A stretch of 64,000 nucleotides of DNA from Wolfiporia cocos (Eukaryota > Basidiomycota > Agaricomycetes > Polyporales > Phaeolaceae), in the NCBI GenBank assembly GCA_029448655.1, contig JACCLO010000017.1:496001-560000 (forward strand), given 5' to 3'. The notes beneath the pieces were generated by a model that saw only the letters and a list, made by a program, of their open reading frames with translations, was not told where the DNA came from and searched no databases. Position numbers and translations under genes: made by a program. The stretch's first letter is position 1; every line of letters begins with the position of its first letter. Below, piece by piece: positions 10,781 through 19,800 of this stretch.

Positions 10781-11298
10781 TAATAAAGGGGCGACCTGTG
10801 GGAATGCTTACATGGTGGCCACATTCACCATGTGGAATCCATCATCCCATAGGGCATGTGCCACAGACCTGGGAAGTTGGCCAGTAGATTCCCATGCCCA
10901 GCACCTGCAAGGCACACTTTCAAATCCCTTCAACAAAAACTCACGTTTCACGTATCCTCCCTGCACTGTGCCACAAAGATTTTGTAGCTGTTGTAATGTA
11001 GATGGCCTGTACTGTAGATACCCACCAGAAAATTAAGAGAATTTGGGGAGTTTCTTGAGGGATTACATTTGTGGACACAGGATTACAAGTGAAGCAATGA
11101 CAACACCAAGCATCAGCAAGGTGTCGGAAGTGGCTGAGCGGGCAGAGACAAAGAGGCAGGTGCAGCAGGGTGATCCCACACCCTGCAGGTTGGGTGGTGG
11201 ACTCACAATGTCTCCATCCAATATGTTCTTCCTTTATTTTATCAGTTATTTTAAGTGACAATTGACATCCGTGGCAAAGCCACAGGTAATTAAACTCG
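10781..11298 (+). mobile_element. Short non-autonomous Helitron fragment
   Basis: The 5' part (TAATAAAGGGGCGACC...) resembles the 5' ends at 58,582 and 58,568. The 3' part has the hairpin GTGGC-AAA-GCCAC (11,271-11,283) followed by AGGTAATTAAACTCG, a variant of the CTAG-ended 3' terminus seen at 59,793. A TGGCTGAGCGG motif and the GACACC..GCATCAGCAAGGTG block are shared with the other copies. Confidence 0.6.
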
Positions 11299-11304
11299 TG
11301 ATGG

Positions 11305-11923
11305 TAGTGATGTGCCAGGCCCAGCTTTGAGGCATGAGACAGGCTGTGCCAGGCCATACTTGAGCCGGGCTGAGCTGAGCTTCACACCATGGCTTGAGAT
11401 GGCCCAGGGCCTGGCTTGTGTCTTAGGTTGAGCTGGGCCAAGCTGTGAGCCTCCGGCCTGAAAGCTCTGATGCATAAAATGTCTAGTAATTATATTATAA
11501 GACCATATATGATAGCAGTATGCTGGGTTCCAATGTAGTACCTCCATATTGTTAAATTTAAGCTATGGGATAGTCCCATGGGTTGGATCCTTGGTGTCAC
11601 ACACCTTCGGGCACCTATACAATACCCCATTGGTAGGTGCACCACAGAATGTTGTGCCGATAAAAGGTTGATTTCACGCTATATTTCACTAATTATTGAA
11701 GATATCAAAGCTCTGTTCTGTCATAGAATAGTATGATATAAACTTATGAGGCCATAGTAATGATTATCCTCAAAGCCTCAGGCCCTGGGCAAGCCCCGGC
11801 TCAGGCTTGGCTAAGCTGTGGGCCACCAGCGGGGGCCCAGCTTCAGGTCTTGAAAAGCCAAGGCCGTCCAAAGCTGGGCCAAAGCCGGGGGCTTTTAGGC
11901 TGGGCCGGGCCAGCACATCACTA
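11305..11923. mobile_element. hAT-type MITE, copy 3 (older)
   Basis: The ends TAGTGATGTGCCAGGCC and GGCCAGCACATCACTA, length 619 bp and GC-rich subterminal repeats match copies 1 and 2. No TSD is recognisable (left CGTGATGG, right AATTCCCA), so this copy is older or its flank was rearranged. Confidence 0.75.
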
Positions 11924-12123
11924 AATTCCCACTACGTCAGTAGTGGGTTCTTGTACCTCTGAATAAAACTGATCATCCGCCAAAAATGCTGATCAGGGGC
12001 AAAACTCCTGCCCTAAATCTCCACTAGCTTGATTACCTGTGGCTTCGCCACAAACACACAATTTAATCACTTTGATGTGATATCCCAATCCATGTGTGCC
12101 TATTTGAGATAACCGGGGGAAGT

Positions 12124-12783
12124 TGTCACAGATTTGGGACATGCCACTATTTTTCCCGTATTTTTACCTATTTATCTGGTATTTCTACGACCTTGTAGAC
12201 ATTTACGCTGCTAAGCGCCCGTCTACACGTACACGCAACCAAACAACACGTACATAACACGGTTATACGCGTCAATGACTCAGCGGACTAACCTCCGGTG
12301 TCACGCGCTTTGCTCATATCCCGATACCGGGCTATGTCAGTACAATTGGATAAGCGGCCCGCTCGTTATCACATGCCAATGCCTTTACGATTACTCATAT
12401 CCCGATGCCGGTATATAAGAATCACATGCATGGCTTACTAACGTAGCTACAGCCACTTCCACAACATGGACCTACGGTCCAAACAAACGATCTTACTGGT
12501 GCGGCCATTACCGGCGCACATGGTCTATTGTAGTTTACGACTTAACCATATTAGTTATGTCTGCGCACAGACCGTCTTCATGTTTGGCTCCCTTACTGGT
12601 AACCAAACAATGCATGTATATAAGTAGGGCTATCACTGCGGATAAGCCTTAGATTTGTTCTCTGCATTCGCACAGTTACATACCATCTCTGCTTGCGCCC
12701 ACTAGCCTCCTCACCAACCTTCTGCAACATCTTCAAGTCGCCTATAAGGTTATAGTGTGAGTCCCACAGTCTAGTCTGTGTCA
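12124..12783 (+). repeat. A1 5' LTR
   Basis: TGTCACAGATT...CTAGTCTGTGTCA, 660 bp. It contains two related CTCATATCCCGAT blocks (about 12,314 and 12,401) and the promoter at 12,617. Confidence 0.93.
12617..12661 (+). promoter_or_regulatory. A1 LTR core promoter and predicted RNA 5' end
   Basis: TATATAAG at 12,617-12,624. A weak stem (AGGGCT / AGCCTT) occupies about 12,626-12,650. The 11-mer AGATTTGTTCT at 12,651-12,661 starts 34 bp after the first T of the TATA box and is predicted to be the first 11 nt of the transcript. Confidence 0.7.
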
Positions 12784-12785
12784 TA

Positions 12786-12796
12786 AGAACAAATCT
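12786..12796 (+). other. A1 primer-binding site, complementary to the RNA 5' end
   Basis: AGAACAAATCT lies two bases after the LTR. It is the exact reverse complement of 12,651-12,661 in the LTR; pairing stops after 11 nt on both sides. I see no tRNA 3'-end-like TGG sequence at this site. This is the arrangement known from Tf1 of fission yeast, where the RNA folds back and primes itself. The same site exists in A2 at 57,021-57,031. Confidence 0.75.
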
Positions 12797-13805
12797 CCCC
12801 CATACCCCCACCCTTGCGCTTGCGCTTGGGTCTGGGTTTCTATCCTACAGGGGCTATTACTTGTTGCTGCGCACATCCCTTTCTGCCTGACAAGGCGATT
12901 GGGGTGATAGTTGAGATCTGGGGGATACATCACCATTCTCGGCAGAGGATTGGCAAACAGGGAAGCCACACCGCCTTTTTTAGGCAGGAGGCCTACCTAA
13001 CCCGGACTCCAGGGTCAAGGAGACATGGTCCTCGCTGACAAGCTTGGACTATGCGCGGTTAAGACCCGCCTGTGGAGAAAAGGGGACGGTCTGCCTGTGT
13101 GCGCCCAACCCCCTGTCATGGCAAGCGTTGTTCAGCGCCCCATCACTATCCACAGGGTCATCATTATGATGGCATGGGAATTTTCCAAAGCCGCCTCCCA
13201 GGCGTAAGGGACCTGCTTTGAACCCGTTATGGGAAAAGCAGTGAGGGGGGTGACGTAAAAAATCACCCTGCCATAGGTCACTCGCGGTAGCCAATAGCAT
13301 AAGTCCTCCGGGCAGCTCGGCGTGCGAGCATGGGTCAAACGGATTTGGGGCCCCATTGGAAGAGAAGCGCGTGGCCCACTCCTTCGGGATGTGGAGCGCT
13401 GCTGTCTCGCGATCTTAGATCGACAGTGGTTTTTTAGCCCTGATGTGACACCCATGTGGCTATAGACGGCAACCTCATTGTTGAAGCATGGACAGGCTAA
13501 GGGATGTAAAATCCCAGCCACTTTCCGGCATCGTCCCTCCGGGGCGGTGTCGTGTATCCGAATCCCAATCATCTGACCCAGGAACCGGCCTGGCAGTCAG
13601 CAACTCTACCCCTGGAGTCGGCGCCTCTGACCGTTAGGGTCATGCGAATATCCGCGCCGTCTCGGCACAGGGTTTGCGCGCAACATAAGAGTAATTATGC
13701 CCCGTAGTACACCTTCTTTGCTCCTGAAAAGGAGTCCACTACCCTACCTTACATAATCCCTTCTATTCCTGTTCTTGGACGTATCACTGGGAAACTTCGT
13801 TTCTC
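12797..13805 (+). other. A1 5' untranslated leader (about 1 kb)
   Basis: No long ORF on the plus strand. The leader is conserved in A2 (56,014-57,020), including GC-rich self-complementary stretches such as 13,570-13,640. A long leader could house packaging or translation signals; nothing specific is identifiable. Confidence 0.6.
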
Positions 13806-14729
13806 ATGAAGGCTGCACTTTCTAGAATCATGCCCCGCGTTACCCGTCGCACCCGTGGCTCCTCCACTGCCCCTTACGTCAAACCGGCGAAGCGGTCCCT
13901 TCTCAGCCGCATCGACACCGCCGACATTCCTCGGGCAGAGGACGTCACCTACACGCTTCCTGTAAAGGAAGATTACACTGGGAAACTCCATCTTTGGGAG
14001 ATTCCCGTCCACATGCCAAAGCACATTGCTGAGGCTGGGAAACCCACTCCTCGACCTCCCAAACCAGTTCCGCTCGCTAAGCGTATCTGGACAGAGGAAG
14101 AGAAGCTAGCGCAATCCATTACCGCCATGGAAAATCTCATCGAACTCCGCGAACTCAACAAGCTCAAGCTCGCTCGCGATAAGCTGAATAAGCGAATCGC
14201 CGCCAAACAAGCCGCCAAGGAAGCCAAGCAAGCAGCTTCTTCACTGGCCCTCCGTCTCTCCAGCCCGGCGGCCGGACCTCCCGTTCCGGCCAACCACAAG
14301 ATTCTCGACCCTTCCCTCATCTTTGGGAAGAAGAAGCCTCTCCAAGCATGCGATCAAGTTATTCCCATGCTAGAAGGCACTCTCACTCGCCTCACTCCTC
14401 TCGCCAACCACCCCCCTAATTACCCAGGCTTCCATATGGAAAACGACATGCGTTTCCACACTATGGTAGTAGAATTGGAGGACTTGGTGGATAACGTAAA
14501 GGATAGAGCGAGACGGGGAAGGATCACCAATAGAGACTGGAGAATTATGAAAAAGTACTGCAAACAGCTCGGCAATATTTCCTTTTTGGATTGGCGTACG
14601 GACTTGGCTCGTATCGTAGCAGAATGCGTAGCGCTACAAATTACTTTTGCCTTCGGTGTAACACCACCTGACAAGGTGGCAGGGCCCTCAACTACTTCGG
14701 TAGAAGAGGATATACTCGCGATTGTATAG
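13806..14729 (+). CDS. A1 ORF1, additional protein upstream of gag (307 aa)
   Basis: Not recognised as any known family. Features visible: a basic Arg/Ser/Thr-rich N-terminus (residues 1-45), a Pro-rich stretch (about 75-90), a Lys/Ala/Glu-rich predicted coiled coil (about 95-150, with ELRELNKLKLARDKLNKRIA), a Pro/Ala linker, and a C-terminal region with RGRITNRDWRIMKKY and hydrophobic-helix character. It ends 145 bp before gag, in a different frame from it. A2 carries the same ORF on the minus strand (56,013 to 55,120), so it belongs to the element and is not a captured host fragment of one copy. It could be an accessory nucleic-acid-binding protein or an N-terminal gag module made separately; both are inference. 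Confidence 0.7.
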   Translation: MKAALSRIMPRVTRRTRGSSTAPYVKPAKRSLLSRIDTADIPRAEDVTYTLPVKEDYTGKLHLWEIPVHMPKHIAEAGKPTPRPPKPVPLAKRIWTEEEKLAQSITAMENLIELRELNKLKLARDKLNKRIAAKQAAKEAKQAASSLALRLSSPAAGPPVPANHKILDPSLIFGKKKPLQACDQVIPMLEGTLTRLTPLANHPPNYPGFHMENDMRFHTMVVELEDLVDNVKDRARRGRITNRDWRIMKKYCKQLGNISFLDWRTDLARIVAECVALQITFAFGVTPPDKVAGPSTTSVEEDILAIV

Positions 14730-14874
14730 TAGAAATACTATCATCTTTTAACTCTGAAATAGAGTGCGAGTGTGATCTATAACGAAAGTTGCAGCTTTCA
14801 AAACCAATCCCTTCTTAAGAATCTAAGACAATGAGTAACCGGAAACTAACATTCGTCACAAACAGTTATTCACA

Positions 14875-16863
14875 ATGTCCTCCACCTCCTCCGTCAGCAC
14901 CCCCCTCGCTCCCCGCAAGATGCGCCTCCGCTCAGAAGGTCCGGTGACCCCGGTAGCTGGTCCCTCGGGAACCCAGCAACTGGTGACGCTGGAGCACCTA
15001 AGCGAGGGAGAGGAAGAAGAAGAAGAGGAAATGCCGGAGTTCGCTCCCCCGCAAAGGGAATCTCCGACCAACCCCATGGGTACACGCCCAGGCTCCCCCA
15101 TTGCCGGATACCCACCGGCTCGTCGAACTCGCCCTATCGGGCCCGCCACCACCCTGGAAATGGAATTTTCGGGTCCGACACGACAGACCAATGTCGCTGT
15201 CGAGAACAACCTCAAGGCGTACCTTCCTGAGGAGGAACACCACAAGGTGGATGGGTCCATACATGGGCCAATCATCGATGCCGCCGTACAACGAAGTGCG
15301 GCCATAAGCCATGACACCACCGACACCCTAGGTCGAATGGTGCATGCCCGTCTGGAGCGTATCCATGAACGAATCGATTCCCTGGCTGGGCAATCCAGGG
15401 CAATCGAACAGAAGGCCCAAGACGAGCTACACGAAGCGGTCAATTCGGTCCGGAACGAGGTATTGTCCACCATGGTGGACCTCGGCAAGGAACTCCGACA
15501 GGAGTACACCGCCAAGCTCTCCGAAATGGAGAAGCAGCTCCGAAAGGACTACCGGTCCCGGCTGGACGACCTCGAGGATGCATTCGCAGAGCGCATGGAG
15601 AAGGTTGACGAGGAACTTCGGAGAATTCGCAAGAATCCCTCCGTTCCCAACCCTCCCGGCATCCGCACGCCCCCGGAAGAACCCGCACCGGCCCCCGGTA
15701 ATGCTCAAGCCCGTGCAGCCGAGGCCGCTGCCGCCGCACAAGCTGCAGCCGCTGCCGCAGCAGCCGTCGCCCCGCAGATTCCAGGTCTGCCTCAAAACCT
15801 GAAAATCCCCCCTCCCCCCGAATTCTCTGGGTCATCTGGAAAGGTGACTGCACAGGAATGGGTGGAGAAGATGGGCCTGTACTTCGGTACGCTCAGGGTT
15901 TACGATGACCATGACCGTATCACCACGGCCCTCTTCCGCGTCACAGGGGACGCATACAAATTTTTCTCGCCTCTCATCAAGAAGGCAGGAAATGGTGAAC
16001 CTCTCGGCACCTGGGAGGACTTCACCAAATCCGTAATGGTGCAATATGGGAAAATGACGGATAAGGAGATAGCCAAAAAGGAAATTCGCGGCTACTACGG
16101 CACGAAGGGCAAGGAACTGGCAGAATCGAACTATTTCAATTACTGCGAACGGTTCCGCACCCTCGGCCGACTCTCCGAAACCGCCAACGAGACTCTGGTG
16201 TGGGAATTCACCGAGACTCTCCCCGAAAAGGTTAAGGACACCTTAAACGTCCTCGGCAAGACTCCGTTCTTCAAGGCCCCGACCGACATCGAACCTCTGA
16301 TCGACTTCGCCCTGGAAATGTACCAAACGTCATATCCGGACAAGATCAAGGGCTCGATCTTCGAGAAGGCCGGCAAGAAGGACTCGGCCCCTGCCGAAAA
16401 GAAGGAGACGTCCTCCGCTTCTGCGAAGAAGTCGGAGAAAAAGAAGGACAAGGGAAAGGCGCCCGCCAAAGCCCCCGCCGACACCACCAACGCCGTCTGC
16501 ACTTACTGCAAGCAGACGGGACACTATTTCAACAAGTGTCCTAAGCTTGCCGCGGACAAGGCTGCGGGAACGTTCGTGCCTGCTGCTCAGCGGGCCGAAC
16601 AACAAAGGGCGAAGGATGCAGCTGCCGCGTCTGGAAAGACCACGGCTGCTCCTTCGGGTAGTGGAAAGGGACAGGCTTCTGGCAAGAAGCCGTACTCGGC
16701 GCCCCCCGCGGATGGCAAGACGTATCGTGCCCGAACGATCTGGGAAGAAGTGACAGCTGACTCAAGCTCAGCAGGACCCTCGGCCCCCGCCACCACCGTC
16801 GCCAATGTTGGGACCATCTCGGTTCCCCTCGCCCCAACCACACGTCTCGAAGACGTTCTGTGA
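14875..16863 (+). CDS. gag: A1 gag polyprotein (662 aa)
   Basis: Forms the virus-like particle. The N-terminal third is Pro/Glu-rich and disordered; residues about 140-250 are heptad-rich coiled coil. An Ala-rich linker precedes the retrotransposon-gag capsid domain (about 305-500: PPEFSGSSGKVTAQEWVEKM, then WEDFTKSVMVQYG and YFNYCERFRTLG). A CCHC zinc knuckle CTYCKQTGHYFNKC lies at about 542-555, preceded by a Lys-rich stretch. The start at 14,875 is chosen because an upstream ATG at 14,831 is out of frame in A1. The stop TGA at 16,861 overlaps pol in the +1 frame. Confidence 0.9.
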   Translation: MSSTSSVSTPLAPRKMRLRSEGPVTPVAGPSGTQQLVTLEHLSEGEEEEEEEMPEFAPPQRESPTNPMGTRPGSPIAGYPPARRTRPIGPATTLEMEFSGPTRQTNVAVENNLKAYLPEEEHHKVDGSIHGPIIDAAVQRSAAISHDTTDTLGRMVHARLERIHERIDSLAGQSRAIEQKAQDELHEAVNSVRNEVLSTMVDLGKELRQEYTAKLSEMEKQLRKDYRSRLDDLEDAFAERMEKVDEELRRIRKNPSVPNPPGIRTPPEEPAPAPGNAQARAAEAAAAAQAAAAAAAAVAPQIPGLPQNLKIPPPPEFSGSSGKVTAQEWVEKMGLYFGTLRVYDDHDRITTALFRVTGDAYKFFSPLIKKAGNGEPLGTWEDFTKSVMVQYGKMTDKEIAKKEIRGYYGTKGKELAESNYFNYCERFRTLGRLSETANETLVWEFTETLPEKVKDTLNVLGKTPFFKAPTDIEPLIDFALEMYQTSYPDKIKGSIFEKAGKKDSAPAEKKETSSASAKKSEKKKDKGKAPAKAPADTTNAVCTYCKQTGHYFNKCPKLAADKAAGTFVPAAQRAEQQRAKDAAAASGKTTAAPSGSGKGQASGKKPYSAPPADGKTYRARTIWEEVTADSSSAGPSAPATTVANVGTISVPLAPTTRLEDVL

Positions 16864-19800
16864 AGAACACACCAGCCCCGCAGCGGCTGGGAGTGTACAG
16901 CGCCCCGAAGAAGCGCACCTCTACGAAGAGGCTTCACAGAGACCCCTTATCTTGTGGGAAGATAAGGCGGTCGTACGTCACCCGGTATCCCATCTCGGCA
17001 TATTCGGTAACACGGCAATGGACTTTGCCCGGAGGACAAGGACACTAGCTACACGTGCCCCTCCTGTACAATACTTTTATCCTGACCCGCTCGCGCTGAA
17101 GTTTTTCACTTTGTATAATGTACATGGAAACGATTCTCGAGACGACAATAAATCGTTCTCTATCGAAGTGGAACTGTGGGTATATGGAAAGAAAGTCAAC
17201 GCCATGGCATTAATCGACACCGGTGCATCAATAAGCGTCATAGATAAGAAACTCGTACATGAGGAGAAATTAGTCACTCAGAAACTACCTTCACCTCTCG
17301 AGATTCGTAACGCCGACGGTACCTCTAATACTGCCGGTAATATCAATATGGCAGTAAAAGCTTATATGGTGCACGAGGAACACAAGTCCACCGAATTCTT
17401 GTACGTAATGGACGTACAGAATGCGGATGTGATCCTCGGATATGACTGGTTCCTGAAACACAACCCGGACTTCAATTGGCCGGAAGGAACTTTCACATAT
17501 CGGTGTACGGAAAAATGCAAACATGGCAAACAGGTTTCAATTTCTGAGGAAGAAGACGAAATTGAACCCCGCAACATCTATCAGATCATCAACGATTTTC
17601 CAATAGATTTTCTCGGCTTAGAGGAGCCTGAGAATCCCTTTATCGCTTGGGTGAACACCCTTAACGAAGGAACGGAACTCCTAGTCGATGCCATTCAGTC
17701 GATAACGGAGAAGTCGGATGATGAATTCCTGACAGATGCGGATCTCCAGAAATGGACATCCTTGGTTCCGGAGGAATACCAGGAGTTTGGTCCCACGGTA
17801 TTTTCTCAACGCGCATCCGAAAGGATGCCCGAGCGGAAACCATACGACCATGCCATCGACTTCCCCGATGACGCGGTACTACCGCCCCCGAGTAAGGCAT
17901 ACAAGATGTCTCCTCAGGAAGCGAACTCGCTAGATCAGTGGATTCAGGAAGAGTTACGGAAGGGCTACATCCGACACTCGAAATCCCCGATCGCGAGCCC
18001 GGTCTCCTTCGTCCCTAAAAAAGACGGCGGAGCCCGAATGGTAGTCGATTACCGAAAAGTAAACGACTTAACCATTAAAAACAGGTACCCTCTCCCACGC
18101 ATAGACGAGCTTATCGATAAGCTTAGCCAGGCTTCGATATTTACGAAGCTCGACTTGCGTTGGGGTTACAACAACGTAAGAATCAAGGAGGGAGATGAAT
18201 GGAAGACCGCATTCATTACGCCTAACGGCCTTTACGAAGCCGTAGTCATGTACTTCGGTTTTTGTAATGCACCCAGCACGTTCCAACACATGATGAACGA
18301 TATTCTAGGTGACCTTATCAGAGAAGGAAAGGTCATTGTCTACCTAGACGACATCCTTGTGTTCGGAAACGACCTGCTGGAACACCGTCGTATCGTCAAG
18401 CAAGTATTACAAATCTTGCAAGACAACGACTTGTTCGCGAAGCCTGAAAAGTGCTTCTTCGAACAAAGCAGTATTGAATACCTGGGAATGATCATTTCCA
18501 AAGGAAAAGTCGAAATGGACCCTAAGAAGGTAGCCGGTGTCATGGACTGGCCTACACCTGCCAAGGTGAAGGACGTCCAAGCCTTTGTTGGCTTCGCCAA
18601 CTACTACCGGCGGTTCATTAAAGACTTCTCCAAAGTGGTTAAGCCGTTAACCGAGCTGTCCAAGAAAAACACGCAATGGAACTGGGGACCCGAACAAGCG
18701 GAAGCCTTCCAAACTCTCAAGGAAGCTTTCACATCGGCTCCAATACTCCGGATCCCAGATCAGGAGTCCCCGTTCCGCGTGGAAGCGGACTCTTCCGATT
18801 ACGCAACTGGTGCAGTGCTATCACAATACTCTTCGGAGGATAAGCTCTGGCACCCGGTAGCCTTTTACTCGAAATCTCTATCAGCACCCGAAAGGAACTA
18901 TGAGATTTACGATAAGGAGTTGCTCGCAATCATCCGCGCTCTAGAGGAATGGAGACATTACCTCGAGGGACATCCACATAAATTCGAAGTATGGTCGGAT
19001 CATCTCAATCTGACATATTTCAAATCGGCACAACGGCTAACCCGGAGACAGGCACGTTGGAGTCTTTACCTGACAAGGTTCAACTTCACCATGTGTCACA
19101 AACCCGGTAAAACAATGCTCACGGCTGACCCTCTGTCACGGAGGCCAGACCATGAAGAGGGGGTGGAACTCGACAATCGCGATCAAATTTTGCTGAAACC
19201 GGAATACTTTACGGTTAGGGCGCTAGAAGCGTCACAGCAGGAGATACAATCAGGCGACGAGGACCTTCTCCGACAAATCCGACAAGCCCTCATGGACGAT
19301 CAAATTACCAAAGATTACCAGGAACTACTGAAAAGTGGTCCCAAGGAATTCGGTAAGGATCTCCAGGAATGGAACATGGAGGCCGGATTACTCCTCAGAC
19401 GAGGAAAAGTGTACGTTCCAAAAGAGCCTAAAGAATTGCGCACGAAGATTCTGGAGTTACATCATGACCATGTGACTGCCGGACACTTCGGACGATGGAA
19501 GACCTATGAACTTCTATCACGTAATTACTGGTGGCCTGGAATGACCACGATGGTGAAGCAATACGTGGAAGGTTGTGACACATGCCAGCGCATGAAGAAC
19601 CGCAACCAGACCCCGTATGGACCCCTGCAACCGCTCCCAGTACCGGAAGCACCATGGGACACAATCACCATCGACTTCATTGTTCACTTACCGCCTAGTG
19701 GCGAACGTAAACAATTCACTGCCATTATGGTAGTAGTGGACCGATTGACCAAGCGCGCACACTTCATTCCCACTTCGGACAATATCTCGGCAAAGGAATT

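Noticed and set aside
11140..11180. tRNA-Ser-like A box (TGGCTGAGCGG) as a pol III gene, also at 59,213 and 59,596
   Set aside because: No matching B box or folding; repeated as part of Helitron bodies.
16547..16753. Separate small ORF over the gag zinc-knuckle region of A1
   Set aside because: Arg-rich shadow of gag in the pol frame, closed by TGA in A1.
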